In this document: positions 16,268 through 24,431 of the stretch, piece after piece | How the letters are laid out: the number at the start of each line of letters is the position of its first letter | How positions within the stretch are numbered: the first letter of the stretch is position 1 | Origin: Clostridiaceae bacterium | GTDB taxonomy: Bacteria; Bacillota; Clostridia; Oscillospirales; Acutalibacteraceae | Assembly: GCA_016292575.1 (NCBI GenBank) | Contig: JAEDIH010000005.1 | Span: 1-34,177 of the forward strand | DNA length: 34,177 bases | Direction of reading: 5' to 3' | Program-made: the position numbers and the translations under genes | Notes under the pieces: model-generated | Databases searched by the model: none | What the model saw: only the letters and a program-made list of their open reading frames with translations | What the model was told of the DNA's origin: nothing

Positions 16268-16735
16268 TTATTTCACTCCTTCTTGAATTTCAATGTTGTC
16301 AATCAGCTGTGCTCCCGTGCTTTCTCCGCCTGCCGTCTTGCAGTCGTCAAAGTATTCAAGCACAAGCTGAAAGGTCGGAATATCGCTGTTTTCACCGCTC
16401 CAGGCAAAGCTGTTGTCGGTAATGTTTAAGTATCTGTCGGAAACTTTGAGCTTGCTTGAAAATGCGGCGGAAAGCATTCCCATCACTTTGTAGGCTTCGT
16501 CCTCGTCCCGGACTCTTTGCAGCGGCTCCTTGGAGCTGAAAAACGGAATTTCAACCGTTGCCTCAACAAATACCGTCTCCTTGTTCGCCGCCCGGATAGA
16601 ATTGAAGAATGCGGAAACAAAAAAGCAGGGCGCGGAAAATCCTTCAATAACCTCGTTTTTATAAACTCTGGCTTTCGGAAAAAGTTTCCGGAGCGTTTCC
16701 GCCGCCCCGGTTCGGATCTCTTTGAGCGTAATCAT
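16268..16735 (-). CDS. Tail terminator-like protein (DUF6838)
   Basis: 155 aa. Begins MITLKEIRTGAAETLRKLFP and contains KARVYKNEVIEGFSAPCFFV, a pattern of the DUF6838 group found just upstream of sheath genes in PBSX-like phages. Position and size match tail terminators, which cap the tube and join it to the head. It overlaps the gp10-like gene by 4 bp and is 2 bp before the sheath. Function is inferred from synteny. Confidence 0.75.
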   Translation of the reverse strand: MITLKEIRTGAAETLRKLFPKARVYKNEVIEGFSAPCFFVSAFFNSIRAANKETVFVEATVEIPFFSSKEPLQRVRDEDEAYKVMGMLSAAFSSKLKVSDRYLNITDNSFAWSGENSDIPTFQLVLEYFDDCKTAGGESTGAQLIDNIEIQEGVK

Positions 16736-17190
16736 AAATCGAGCCCGCCTTTCCTCAGCGCTTCGGTAACGGCCTTTTCTGCGTATTTGCGCATCTTGCC
16801 CTCGCTTTCCCAGCTTTCGGCCGTCTGCTTCATGGTGAATTTTCCCTGCGTCCAGCCTATCGCCTGCGTTCCTGCCCGGTTGAATTTCCTGTGTCCATTT
16901 TCAATGAGGTGGTAGTGCCTCGCCTTTCCTGCTCCGCCCCAGATTTCTGCCCTGTAGTCGCCGTAGCTTTTTCCGCTCAGCGTAACGTCCCTGCGAAAGC
17001 CCTTGCAAAGGTTGCCCGTCCGTTCTTTAACAGCCTTGCGCGTGTTTGCAATAACTTCCTTTTTGAAGTGGGTACCGGCAAGCCGCACCGCCCTCATAAC
17101 AATGTCAGGCGTTGCTCTCTGTGTCTTTTTGAGCGCTTCGCAAAGCTCGTCCGCGCCCATCATCTTGACCTTGAGGCTATATGAATTCAT
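16732..17190 (-). CDS. HK97 gp10-like neck protein
   Basis: 152 aa from the ATG of MNSYSLKVKMMG; this start has GAGAGGGG upstream and avoids a long overlap that an earlier start would impose. Features of the HK97_gp10 family: DELCEALKKTQRATPDIVMRAVRLAG, then a basic region (RTGNLCKGFRRDVT) and HYHLIENGHRKFNRAG. These proteins act at the head-tail junction or in tail completion. It overlaps the head-closure gene by 14 bp. Confidence 0.85.
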   Translation of the reverse strand: MNSYSLKVKMMGADELCEALKKTQRATPDIVMRAVRLAGTHFKKEVIANTRKAVKERTGNLCKGFRRDVTLSGKSYGDYRAEIWGGAGKARHYHLIENGHRKFNRAGTQAIGWTQGKFTMKQTAESWESEGKMRKYAEKAVTEALRKGGLDL

Positions 17191-17530
17191 GGCTTGTCCC
17201 CTCTCTGAGGATTTTGGTGCAGGTAAAGCCGAGGTCTGTGTCCTTTTCGCCAATGTTAACAACGGAGCGTATCTCCAGCCGCTGACCTTTATGCAGGATA
17301 ATCAATGTGTCGTCGCACAGTTCCGGGTAGTACCGGGTGCGCACATCGTAGCTGACCGTGTTTGAAAGCCTCTCCTGGAGATATTTTTCCGTCCCGCTTG
17401 TCGCCCGGACAGAGGCGTAAACCGTTTTAATCGGTTCAAGCTTCTGCCCGGTGATGGTGTTGTTCGTCCTTTCGTCGTCAATCTGCTTGCAAAAGGTAAT
17501 TTTGTGCCTGTATTTTCCGGGGTTGTCCAT
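17177..17530 (-). CDS. Head closure protein (SPP1 gp16-like)
   Basis: 117 aa. Typical phage head-tail adaptor/stopper: short beta-rich protein starting MDNPGKYRHKITFCKQ, with TVYASVRATSGTEKYLQE in the middle and LIILHKGQRLEIRSVVNIGEKDTDL near the end. It seals the portal after DNA packaging. The gene sits between the connector and gp10-like genes, the standard order. Confidence 0.88.
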   Translation of the reverse strand: MDNPGKYRHKITFCKQIDDERTNNTITGQKLEPIKTVYASVRATSGTEKYLQERLSNTVSYDVRTRYYPELCDDTLIILHKGQRLEIRSVVNIGEKDTDLGFTCTKILREGTSHEFI

Positions 17531-17550
17531 ATTTCTCTTTGCTCCCTTCC

Positions 17551-17853
17551 TTAAAGCAAATTAACGCAGTGCAGACCGAGTATGCTCTCAACTGTCTTGT
17601 TCGGAGAAGACGCGGAGTTTTGAACATACCTTGCCCTGTTGTCGAACATATCCTGAATGAGTATCAGCGCGGCGTGGGTAATGTCCTCGTGTGTGTCAAT
17701 CTCATCTTCGGAAAGCCCGGTGTAGCTTTTGACAAATTCTTTTGCCGCTGTAATACACAAATCAAGCTCGTTTTTTTCGCTGTCGCCGAGTGAGCCGAAG
17801 TCAAGCTTGAGAAAATTCGCTGCAAATTCCCTGTTTATCTCGCTGACTTTCAT
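17551..17853 (-). CDS. Head-tail connector (HK97 gp6-like)
   Basis: 100 aa, mostly helical. It contains LCITAAKEFVKSYTGLSEDE and HAALILIQDMFDNRARYVQ, the signature of gp6-type adaptors that bind under the portal as a ring. ATG start overlaps the stop of the 57-aa gene upstream (ATGA). 20 bp separate it from the head-closure gene. Confidence 0.88.
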   Translation of the reverse strand: MKVSEINREFAANFLKLDFGSLGDSEKNELDLCITAAKEFVKSYTGLSEDEIDTHEDITHAALILIQDMFDNRARYVQNSASSPNKTVESILGLHCVNLL

Positions 17854-18023
17854 TTTTTCACGCCCTTTTTCGGCTTCTTTTCTGTCGTCGGTTCGGGCTC
17901 TGCGCTTGCAACGTAGCCTGCCTCAAGCAGGTCGCGCAGTGCGTCTCCCTCAATCTCAAGCTTTTCGCCCTGCTGTGCGCTGAAATTGAGCGTTGAAAAG
18001 GATTTGAGAATTTCAACAAGCAT
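17850..18023 (-). CDS. Small 57-aa head-region protein
   Basis: ATG at 18023 with AAAGGAG about 12 bp upstream opens a 57-codon frame ending in TGA that overlaps the connector ATG. The product starts MLVEILKSFSTLNFSAQQGE, has a compact middle (LEIEGDALRDLLEAGYV) and ends in a Pro/Lys-rich tail (KKPKKGVKK). Short proteins of this shape occur between capsid and connector genes in clostridial phages. Function unknown; capsid decoration or assembly is possible. Confidence 0.8.
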   Translation of the reverse strand: MLVEILKSFSTLNFSAQQGEKLEIEGDALRDLLEAGYVASAEPEPTTEKKPKKGVKK

Positions 18024-18061
18024 TTTTCCGTTCAGCTCCTTTCTTCGCGCGCTGTTTTCAA

Positions 18062-19294
18062 TCAGACTGCGCTCTTCATCTTGAGTACGGCAAGCTTCTG
18101 CTTTTCAACAATCTTTGAATCGCACTCAAACCAAAGGTTAACGCCGATCGCGTGCTCCGTTGCGTATTTTTCGCGCAGAATAATCACGCTGTTGCTCTCT
18201 CTGTCGTTGAGGTAAAGTCCGCTCGGGTCGCCGTAAAAGATTGCGGTCTTTCCGGCTTCCATCTTGGGCATCTTGTCGGAAATGTAAACCGGCTTAGAGA
18301 GTATAACGGGCTTGAATCCGGTCGTAATGTCGCAGTTAAAAATGTAGTTTCCGTCTTTGTCTTTGAGCTTTCGGATAGCTGTTCTTGTGCTCGGGTGCAT
18401 AATAAAGCAGCAGTTATTCTGAAGCTCGTCCGGAATCATCGCCTGCAGGTCAATCAGCTCATCGGCTGTAATCGCGCCTTCCGCCGCCGCGGTCATAATG
18501 TTTTCGGTGGAAAGGATACCGGTCATCTTGTTTTCGGTGCCGAGGAGCAGCTCTTTTTCAAGGCATTTTTTCTTTGCGTACGCCATGCGGTTAACAATGT
18601 AGCCGAGCACCGGAATATCGCTGTTGTTGATGAGCGTGAGCGAAATTTTCGCAAGCGAGCCGAAAAGGTAGCCGGAAATGTTAACGCTTGCAAATTTCGG
18701 TGTGTGGCTTTCAAGCTCGGTGAACTCCTCGGCGTAGGCGCAAACAACGTCGTCCGCAGCGGTGTCCAGCACCGGGAATGCAACCGTGCCCTTAAAGTGG
18801 AATTTTTTAACAAGGTTGTAAATCGGACAAATGTTTTCGAGCGTTTCGGTAATCTGCTTTGCAATGTGCTTCGGAACAATGGCGCCGTTGTCGCCGAAGG
18901 TGAGGTTGCTTGCCGCTCTCAGCTCGTCGGCTGTTCTCCTGCCGAGCACAAGGTCAAGGAAGGCTCTCTCCTCTTCCTTTTCGTTTTCCGCGTTGTCTTC
19001 GGTGCCGTCCTCGCTGCCGCCTTCTCCGCTGCCCTCATCGCCGGATTCTCCTCTGTTGCAGCCCTTGTCGGAAGTTCCTTTGCTGCCCTCATTGGTGTTC
19101 TTGCGCTTTTCAAGGTCCTCAAGCCGCCTTATCTGCTGCGAGAGTGCTTTAATCCTCTTGTCGGTCTCGTTGTACCTCTTTGTCTCCTCTTCGGAAAATT
19201 CCGGAATTTCCCTCTTGTCAACCTCGTCAAGGAGATTTTCCATCTCGGTAACAAGGTTGTTTCTTTCTTCTCTGAGTTCTTTGATTGTTCTCAT
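18062..19294 (-). CDS. Major capsid protein, HK97 family
   Basis: 410 aa. Residues 1-66 form the coiled-coil delta domain that serves as internal scaffold (ELREERNNLVTEMENLLDEV, ALSQQIRRLEDLEKRK). Residues 67-110 are a hydrophilic linker of G, S, E and D (GESGDEGSGEGGSEDGTED). The mature HK97 fold starts near 115 (LDLVLGRR), with IVPKHIAKQI, AYAEEFTELESHTP, NSDIPVLGYI and a C-terminal GVNLWFECDSKIVE. The protease gene directly upstream should remove the delta domain and perhaps the linker. The linker is longer and more acidic than usual. ATG start with GAAAGGA upstream. Confidence 0.92.
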   Translation of the reverse strand: MRTIKELREERNNLVTEMENLLDEVDKREIPEFSEEETKRYNETDKRIKALSQQIRRLEDLEKRKNTNEGSKGTSDKGCNRGESGDEGSGEGGSEDGTEDNAENEKEEERAFLDLVLGRRTADELRAASNLTFGDNGAIVPKHIAKQITETLENICPIYNLVKKFHFKGTVAFPVLDTAADDVVCAYAEEFTELESHTPKFASVNISGYLFGSLAKISLTLINNSDIPVLGYIVNRMAYAKKKCLEKELLLGTENKMTGILSTENIMTAAAEGAITADELIDLQAMIPDELQNNCCFIMHPSTRTAIRKLKDKDGNYIFNCDITTGFKPVILSKPVYISDKMPKMEAGKTAIFYGDPSGLYLNDRESNSVIILREKYATEHAIGVNLWFECDSKIVEKQKLAVLKMKSAV

Positions 19295-19338
19295 TGCTTT
19301 TAATCCTTTCTGGTTATAAATTTTGTTTTAAAAATAAC

Positions 19339-19366
19339 AAACGAGCCGTGGGTTTTCGGCTCGTTT
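19339..19366. terminator. Strong hairpin between protease and capsid genes
   Basis: AAACGAGCCG-tgggtttt-CGGCTCGTTT gives a 10-bp stem with U-rich tracts on both strands (plus: TTTGCTTTTTTT; minus: TTTGTTATTTTT). It lies 9 bp after the protease stop and about 45 bp before the capsid start. On the minus strand it could partially terminate, or act as a stabiliser or processing point for capsid mRNA. On the plus strand it would block antisense transcription. Confidence 0.7.
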
Positions 19367-19375
19367 TGCTTTTTT

Positions 19376-19963
19376 TCAAAGCTGTTTCAAAAGCTCAAGC
19401 CTTTTCCGCCTGAGCTTCTGCCTGTGTCTTTCGGCTTGCGCCCGTTTTTGCTGCGGCTCGTTTTCCGGCGCGCCGTAGTCAAATTCCTGCTCTGTCGTTC
19501 TGATCTCAACAGAGGTTGCCGGATAAGCCGGCGTTTTTTTGCTGTCAATGATAGAAATTTCATGAAGCTCCATCTCGCTGACCGTCCGTTCATAGTCAAT
19601 TCCGTCTCTGTCGCTTTCTTTGTCCTGCGTCTTTGTCGGAATAAAACCGAAGCTCCAGCCTCTGAGCTTTTTCTCCCTTGCCGCCTCAATAATCTCCGGG
19701 TCGGAGAATTCGCCGTCAAAAAGCAGACCGATGTTGTCCTCCTTGAGCGTTGCCCCGCTTTTTTTAACGCTTGTCAGCTTCCGCTCGTGGTTGAGCATAA
19801 TGCCGATATCGTCCGCGCTGTCAATCGCTCTTCGGAATGTTCCGGGCGTAATTTTTTCAATGAATGTCTTGCCTGCCCTGTCCGGCAGCGGAAGGGAAAA
19901 ACGGTCAACTGCATTAACATAGCCGTGTATATGTACCTTTCCGTCTCTGATTTCAACTTTCAT
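19376..19963 (-). CDS. HK97-type prohead protease
   Basis: 195 aa from the ATG of MKVEIRDGKV (AAAGGTGG about 8 bp upstream; a GTG 12 bp earlier is less likely). Serine protease U35 fold. The catalytic His is in LNHERK and the nucleophile Ser in LRGWSFGF, with the conserved MELHEISIIDSKKTPAYPATS segment in the second half. It cuts the capsid delta domains during prohead maturation. The C-terminus is a basic tail (QKRAQAERHRQKLRRKR), probably a capsid-targeting or autocleaved segment. It overlaps the portal gene by 11 bp. Confidence 0.9.
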   Translation of the reverse strand: MKVEIRDGKVHIHGYVNAVDRFSLPLPDRAGKTFIEKITPGTFRRAIDSADDIGIMLNHERKLTSVKKSGATLKEDNIGLLFDGEFSDPEIIEAAREKKLRGWSFGFIPTKTQDKESDRDGIDYERTVSEMELHEISIIDSKKTPAYPATSVEIRTTEQEFDYGAPENEPQQKRAQAERHRQKLRRKRLELLKQL

Positions 19964-21236
19964 TTTTTTCACCACCTTTCCCGCCTTTTCTTTTGCTCAA
20001 AAGCTCATTGATGTCAAGAACCTCCCCCGTGTTCGGAACAATCGCCTTGCCCGTGTCGGGGTTGAAAACAACCGAACCGAGCCCAAGGTTAATAAAGTCG
20101 TGTCCTCTCGGCGGAAGGTTTTCAATTTTTCTGCATTCGTCAACGCTCATAACGTTTGATTTTATTGCAATCTGATACGACTGATACCTTTCAAGCATAG
20201 AGCCTTTCTTAATATCCTTTGTGTCAAAGTCAAAAAACCGCCTCCCCTTTTCTTCCTCAAGCAGCAGGTCGCGGTTGAGCGCGTTTGTAATCGTTTTGAA
20301 CAGCGGAATAATGCAGTAGTCAAGGAATTTGTGCTTGTCGTCCTCGCTCGCCTGGCTCGTCCCCGTTCCGGAAAGCATACCAAGCGGAATATTGAATATT
20401 TTGCCTATCTCGGCGGCGTTCGTCTGCTTGTTTTCGTTCAGCTGCATCTCAACGCTGGTGTTCGAGCTTTCGGTGAATTGCAGTCCGTCATTGAGGATAA
20501 CAATGTTCTCCTGGCTTGAGGAGTAGAGCTTGCGCCATGCGGCCTTGAGCGCGTCAATCGCCTCTTTTGTCAGCTTTTTCGCCGCCGTAATAAAGCCTTT
20601 TTTGTTTCCGCCTGTTTCAACAAGGTTTTTCTCAAATTTAAGCGTGTTGTAAGCAACGCTCAAAAGCAGCTTGTTTTCTCTGATAATGCTCGAGCCTTCC
20701 GCGCCGTCCTTTGTGTTGCGCAAAAGCTTAAAAAACTGATATGGAAAATATGTCTTTCCCTGAACAAGAATGTTGTAGCTTTTAAAAATCGGATCGTCGT
20801 TTTTGAGAATGGAAACATACGGCTCTTCAACATAGTGCAGGCTTTCAATTTTGTTTCCCTGCCAGTTGATAAAGGCGTAGGCTCCGCCTCCGAGGAAGTA
20901 ATCGTCAATCATCGCGTCTCTGAACTGTGTTGCGGAAAGCGTGTCGCCTGTGTCGTCGTTCAAAAGCCTTTCCCTTTTGTCTCCGGAAACTTCAAAAACG
21001 CTTCCGTCCTCGCCTTTTTCATAAAGCTTTATCGGCGTTTCGCGCACAACTCCCTTTATAAGGCCGAGCGCTGCGGTAACGCTCGGAATTTCAAGCACCC
21101 TTTCCCTTGTCAGCGCAGTGTCGCTCAGTATCGCCGAGGCGAGCGCACTTTCCGCTGCCGTTTCCTCCGGTGTAATTCTTTCTGCCTGCGGCTGCTCTCT
21201 TTGGAAGAACGCCCTCAGCGAATCTAAAAATGACAA
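19953..21236 (-). CDS. Portal protein, HK97 family
   Basis: 427 aa, TTG start with AAAGGAG 9-10 bp upstream. Portal proteins form the dodecameric DNA channel and nucleate head assembly. Features: PSVTAALGLIKGVVRETPIKLYEK, DYFLGGGAYAFINWQG, FTESSNTSVEMQLNENKQ, GKIFNIPLGMLSGTGTSQASED, and a C-terminal VMSVDECRKIENLPPR region followed by a Gly/Lys-rich tail. Order TerL-portal-protease-capsid is standard for HK97-type modules. Confidence 0.92.
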   Translation of the reverse strand: MSFLDSLRAFFQREQPQAERITPEETAAESALASAILSDTALTRERVLEIPSVTAALGLIKGVVRETPIKLYEKGEDGSVFEVSGDKRERLLNDDTGDTLSATQFRDAMIDDYFLGGGAYAFINWQGNKIESLHYVEEPYVSILKNDDPIFKSYNILVQGKTYFPYQFFKLLRNTKDGAEGSSIIRENKLLLSVAYNTLKFEKNLVETGGNKKGFITAAKKLTKEAIDALKAAWRKLYSSSQENIVILNDGLQFTESSNTSVEMQLNENKQTNAAEIGKIFNIPLGMLSGTGTSQASEDDKHKFLDYCIIPLFKTITNALNRDLLLEEEKGRRFFDFDTKDIKKGSMLERYQSYQIAIKSNVMSVDECRKIENLPPRGHDFINLGLGSVVFNPDTGKAIVPNTGEVLDINELLSKRKGGKGGEKNES

Positions 21237-21253
21237 AATAAAAAGCTCCTTTC

Positions 21254-22951
21254 TCAGGCCGACTGAACAACAAATCCGTCGTCAAAAATAATGTCCTGCT
21301 GTGCAAGGTATACCGCGTCAATCGTCGCCATAACCATGTCAACCTTGCCGTTTGACCGCTTTTTGTTGATGTATTGGTTGAGGTTCGTGTCGTATGTCAG
21401 CCTTGCGTTTTCAAAGTTTATTTCAAAAAGCTTGTTTTGTTCAATAAGGCAGGCTTTGTCAAACAGCTTTTCCTTGAGCAGCTTTGTCGGCGGATGCAGC
21501 GTGTCGGAGTGCTGGCGCACCTGAACGGTGGTGAATTCCTGCTCCCATTTCTGCGCCGAGGAAAGCGCGTTGAATCTGTCGTAGCCAATCGCCTGAATCT
21601 CACAGCCGAAGTTTTTCGGAATGTCAAAAACAAATTTTTCAATAACCGAGTAGTCAACCGTAAGGTCTCCGCAGGCAATGCATTTTCCTGCCCTCATGAA
21701 CTCTCTGTAATCAAGCTTTTCAAAGGCGTTTTTCTCGTTAATCCTGCCCTCGGGTATGAAGCAGTAGCAGTCAATCAAAAGGTTGCCCTCGTCGTCAACG
21801 CCAACAATGGACACTGCGCAGTTGTCGTTCGTCATCGCAAGGTCAACGCCAACATAAACCGCCATTCCCTCAAAGCTGACTTTCTGAACCTCACATTTCT
21901 GAATAACTTCAATCGGAACAAAGTGCTCCGTTCCCTGTCCTTGATAGATGATGTTGCAGTGCTTTGTCAAAAAATTTTCTCTTGCAGACGGACAGTTAAC
22001 GGCTCTCTCCCGCTTTTTCAAAAGGTCCTCAAAAATTTCTGGAACGCTTTGGGCGAGCGGATTTGCGTGCAGCAGAACCTCATCGTTGTTTACCCAGTTT
22101 TTTGTGTCGTCCGGCTCAAAAAGCAGCCCAAAGGTCTCCTTGTCCTCAAATTTTCCGTCCAGCGTCTTCTTCAAAAGCTCAATCTCATCCTCAAACGGAT
22201 TGTGTGCGCTCGGATATTTGGTTGAAACGAGAAATCCAAGCTTGTTCTTGATTGTCAGCTGACCGGAGCGCATCGCTTCAAATGCATAGGAATTCGGCAG
22301 CGCGCCGACCTCGTCGCAAAGAAAAACGTTCGGAAGCTTACCGTCAAGCCTGCTGTTTGAGTAGTTCAGCGGAACGTATTCGCTCTTTTTCGGCTTAAAA
22401 AGAATGTCGTCTCTGCGTATTTTAAAAAGCGCCGTCGGCTTGTCCGTCTCAAAAACCGCTGCGTTGTATGAAATAATCTCTTCAATCGCCTTTTTAATTT
22501 CTCTTGAAAGGCTTCCGTCCGGCGCAACGGAGTAGAACCAGGAAAAGCGCGGCTCAAAAAAGAACAGCAAAATAAAAAGAACCGCAATGATAAATGTCTT
22601 GCCGTTCTTTCGTGCAATCTCAAGGATAATGTTTGTGTATCGTCTTTTTTGTGTGTCGGTTTTATAAACAACGCAAAGCGCCGCAACAATCAAAAGCCAT
22701 TGGAACCCTGCCAGTGCGTCATAGATAGGCTTCCCTATCAAAAGACCCTTGGGCATTTTTAAAATTTTCAGCAGTGCCTCAATTTTCAAAAGCTTCTTTT
22801 TGTCAATGCAGAATGTCTTGTCCGTTCCCCTGAGTATGGGCAAAATCTGCTTGCATTGCTTTTTAACGTATTTCGGCGCTTTGGTTTTGCCCTTAACAAC
22901 ACTTTCGCAGTAGTCCTGTGCTTTGCCGCAGCTGCTCATGCTCTTATTCAT
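21254..22951 (-). CDS. terL: Terminase large subunit
   Basis: About 565 aa. Packaging motor ATPase and nuclease of the HK97-like Terminase_1 group. Walker A ARKNGKT near residue 115-120, Walker B VFLCDE near 210-215, and the nuclease-domain acidic start VGVDLAMTNDNC near 372. ATG start lies inside the last codons of TerS (8-bp overlap); a GTG one codon earlier is equally possible. Residues 60-130 are unusually hydrophobic around the P-loop (FIIAVLFILLFFF), but no separate membrane domain is suggested. With the HNH nuclease upstream, cos-type packaging is likely. Confidence 0.93.
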   Translation of the reverse strand: MNKSMSSCGKAQDYCESVVKGKTKAPKYVKKQCKQILPILRGTDKTFCIDKKKLLKIEALLKILKMPKGLLIGKPIYDALAGFQWLLIVAALCVVYKTDTQKRRYTNIILEIARKNGKTFIIAVLFILLFFFEPRFSWFYSVAPDGSLSREIKKAIEEIISYNAAVFETDKPTALFKIRRDDILFKPKKSEYVPLNYSNSRLDGKLPNVFLCDEVGALPNSYAFEAMRSGQLTIKNKLGFLVSTKYPSAHNPFEDEIELLKKTLDGKFEDKETFGLLFEPDDTKNWVNNDEVLLHANPLAQSVPEIFEDLLKKRERAVNCPSARENFLTKHCNIIYQGQGTEHFVPIEVIQKCEVQKVSFEGMAVYVGVDLAMTNDNCAVSIVGVDDEGNLLIDCYCFIPEGRINEKNAFEKLDYREFMRAGKCIACGDLTVDYSVIEKFVFDIPKNFGCEIQAIGYDRFNALSSAQKWEQEFTTVQVRQHSDTLHPPTKLLKEKLFDKACLIEQNKLFEINFENARLTYDTNLNQYINKKRSNGKVDMVMATIDAVYLAQQDIIFDDGFVVQSA

Positions 22952-23390
22952 CACCCAGCAGCGTCAAAATCGGGTTTTGCTCCGGCTCCTTAACTCCTGC
23001 CGCCGCAAGCTTCGCCCTTGATTGCGGCGAGAGCGAAAGCTCGCTGCAGCAGCGGAACAATTCCGCCGAGTATTGCTTCTTAGCCGCAATAACGCTTTTG
23101 TCAAACATCAGCTCCGGGCTTTCGTTAATCTGCCTTTCAATGTCCTGCAATCGGTCAATCGCAATCGCACATTGGTCAACGATATAGCAATCAATGTCCG
23201 CCAGAACCTTTTCCGCCTCTTTAACAATTTTGTTGCGGATTTTTTTCTGCTCTTTTGTGAGCCATTTCGGCGCTTTTTTGATCGTTTTCGGCGTCCCTCT
23301 GAGCTCTTTTTCCGCCTCTTCGCGCTGTGCAGTCTCAGCTTTCGTCGCAGCCCCTATTTTAGTATAGACAGACTTGCACGGTCTTCCCAT
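22944..23390 (-). CDS. terS: Terminase small subunit, P27 family
   Basis: 148 aa from the ATG of MGRPCKSVYTK; AAGAAGGTG at 6 bp upstream supports it over a GTG nine bases earlier. P27/Terminase_4 features: N-terminal GRP motif, KAPKWLTKEQKKIRNKIVKEAEKVL, YIVDQCAIAIDRLQDIE and a C-terminal CSELSLSPQSRAKLA. It recognises phage DNA and recruits TerL to the packaging site. The 93-bp gap upstream contains the candidate cos sequence. Confidence 0.88.
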   Translation of the reverse strand: MGRPCKSVYTKIGAATKAETAQREEAEKELRGTPKTIKKAPKWLTKEQKKIRNKIVKEAEKVLADIDCYIVDQCAIAIDRLQDIERQINESPELMFDKSVIAAKKQYSAELFRCCSELSLSPQSRAKLAAAGVKEPEQNPILTLLGDE

Positions 23391-23445
23391 GTGCTTCACC
23401 TTCTTTTGGAAAAAATCTCATTTCTAAAAAAAATTACGTTTTTGA

Positions 23446-23464
23446 GTGGGCCGGTCGGTGGGGC
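23446..23464. other. Candidate cohesive-end (cos) site
   Basis: GTGGGCCGGTCGGTGGGGC is a GC-rich island inside an AT-rich non-coding gap between the HNH and TerS genes. HNH proteins adjacent to terminases assist cos cleavage in HK97-type phages, and cos sites are commonly placed just there. No cleavage position can be read from the sequence alone. Confidence 0.45.
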
Positions 23465-23483
23465 TTTTTATTGCTATTGAGAA

Positions 23484-23939
23484 TTATTTTGGAGGGGGGA
23501 TATTATTATCCAAAGTGTCAATTACTTTCATTTTAGCGGCAGTATTCTTACATAACGGTTCTGACTGCGCAAGTATATGCAGTCTTTCCCTGCTCACCTT
23601 GCCAGATTCTGCAAGCTCATGATGCCAAGGACAAAGTGTTATAAGATTATCCTCTTCGAGTCTGCGTTCCCAATCCTCGCATAGCGGCTCAATATGGTGC
23701 ACGCTCAGGCTTGTATAATTGTAGCTGTTTCCGTTGAGCGGTTTGCCCTCATCAAGGCAAAGCCTGCAAAGATACTTGTCACGCTGCTTAACCTGTTCGC
23801 GCTTGCGTTGCCAGGCAGCGGAAGATCTAAACTTGTCCTCGTCTCTGCCCTTGCGCTTGCGGTATATTTTTTTAGGACAGCGCTCACCCATGCGGTGAAC
23901 CCTGCCGCATATGTTGCAGCTTTTATAAATAGCTCTCAC
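23484..23939 (-). CDS. HNH endonuclease beside the terminase
   Basis: About 151 aa from GTG (MRAIYKSCNICG); TTG codons upstream would extend it by up to 13 residues, and no start has a convincing ribosome binding site. An N-terminal CxxC...C knuckle (CNICGRVHRMGERC) is followed by CRLCLDEG and the HNH core SVHHIEPLCEDW...NLITLCPWHHE. Such proteins cooperate with terminase in specific cleavage at cos. Its position directly upstream of TerS/TerL fits this role. Confidence 0.88.
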   Translation of the reverse strand: MRAIYKSCNICGRVHRMGERCPKKIYRKRKGRDEDKFRSSAAWQRKREQVKQRDKYLCRLCLDEGKPLNGNSYNYTSLSVHHIEPLCEDWERRLEEDNLITLCPWHHELAESGKVSRERLHILAQSEPLCKNTAAKMKVIDTLDNNIPPPK

Positions 23940-24026
23940 CCCATACAAATAAAGCGGCTGACTGAGTGTCAACCGCAAATGCCTATGGTATTATTATAAT
24001 TACAAAAGGCGGACAGAACGGACAAA

Positions 24027-24431
24027 TTAATCTCCGTGCTTTTCAAGGTAACGGCTGCACACTTTTCTAACGCTGTCCTCAGTGTTTCCGCCGCCGATTT
24101 CCATAGCCACCTTAGGCCAGCTGTAGCCTTTAACGAAGCGAAGAATAAACACCTGCTGGGTCAGAACGTTGTCAATGCCGTCAATGAAAGCCTCAACCTC
24201 AATCAGCTCCTTTTGGTACCGCTCAAGTCTGTACTCATACATACGGCGCAGATGTTCAAGGCGTTCAATTGCTCTTTCCTGTACGCTGAGCCTGTTTCCG
24301 CCTGCCGGAGTACCGCCGAGATTAACACCCGTGAGCTCACCAAGGGAACGGATAACTTCCCTGATCTGCCTCTCGCAGATTTCTTTTGCTTTTTTAAGAT
24401 ACCTGAAATTCTCCAATCGTTGAAAATCCAC
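24027..24431 (-). CDS. Late transcription regulator, DUF1492/RinA-like
   Basis: 134 aa, GTG start with AAAGGAG six bases upstream. A long N-terminal coiled-coil (YLKKAKEICERQIREVIRSL, RAIERLEHLRRMYEYRLERY) is followed by a sigma-region-4-like helix-turn-helix (LTQQVFILRFVKGYSWPKVAMEI...SVRKVCSRYLEKHG). Proteins of this type sit just upstream of the packaging genes in many Firmicute phages, and RinA-like ones activate late transcription. The target would be the gap at 23979-24026 or upstream of HNH. It overlaps the VRR-NUC gene by 38 bp. Confidence 0.8.
   Translation of the reverse strand: MDFQRLENFRYLKKAKEICERQIREVIRSLGELTGVNLGGTPAGGNRLSVQERAIERLEHLRRMYEYRLERYQKELIEVEAFIDGIDNVLTQQVFILRFVKGYSWPKVAMEIGGGNTEDSVRKVCSRYLEKHGD

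Noticed and set aside
18152..19303. Long plus-strand open frame of about 383 codons over the capsid gene
   Set aside because: It mirrors the capsid coding strand, has no ribosome binding site, and its Val/Arg/Phe/Asn-rich composition is typical of an antisense shadow.
23930..23979. Minus-strand promoter TTGACA...TTGTAT before HNH
   Set aside because: Good -35, but the -10 matches only 3 of 6 bases at 18-bp spacing, and the start of HNH is itself uncertain.
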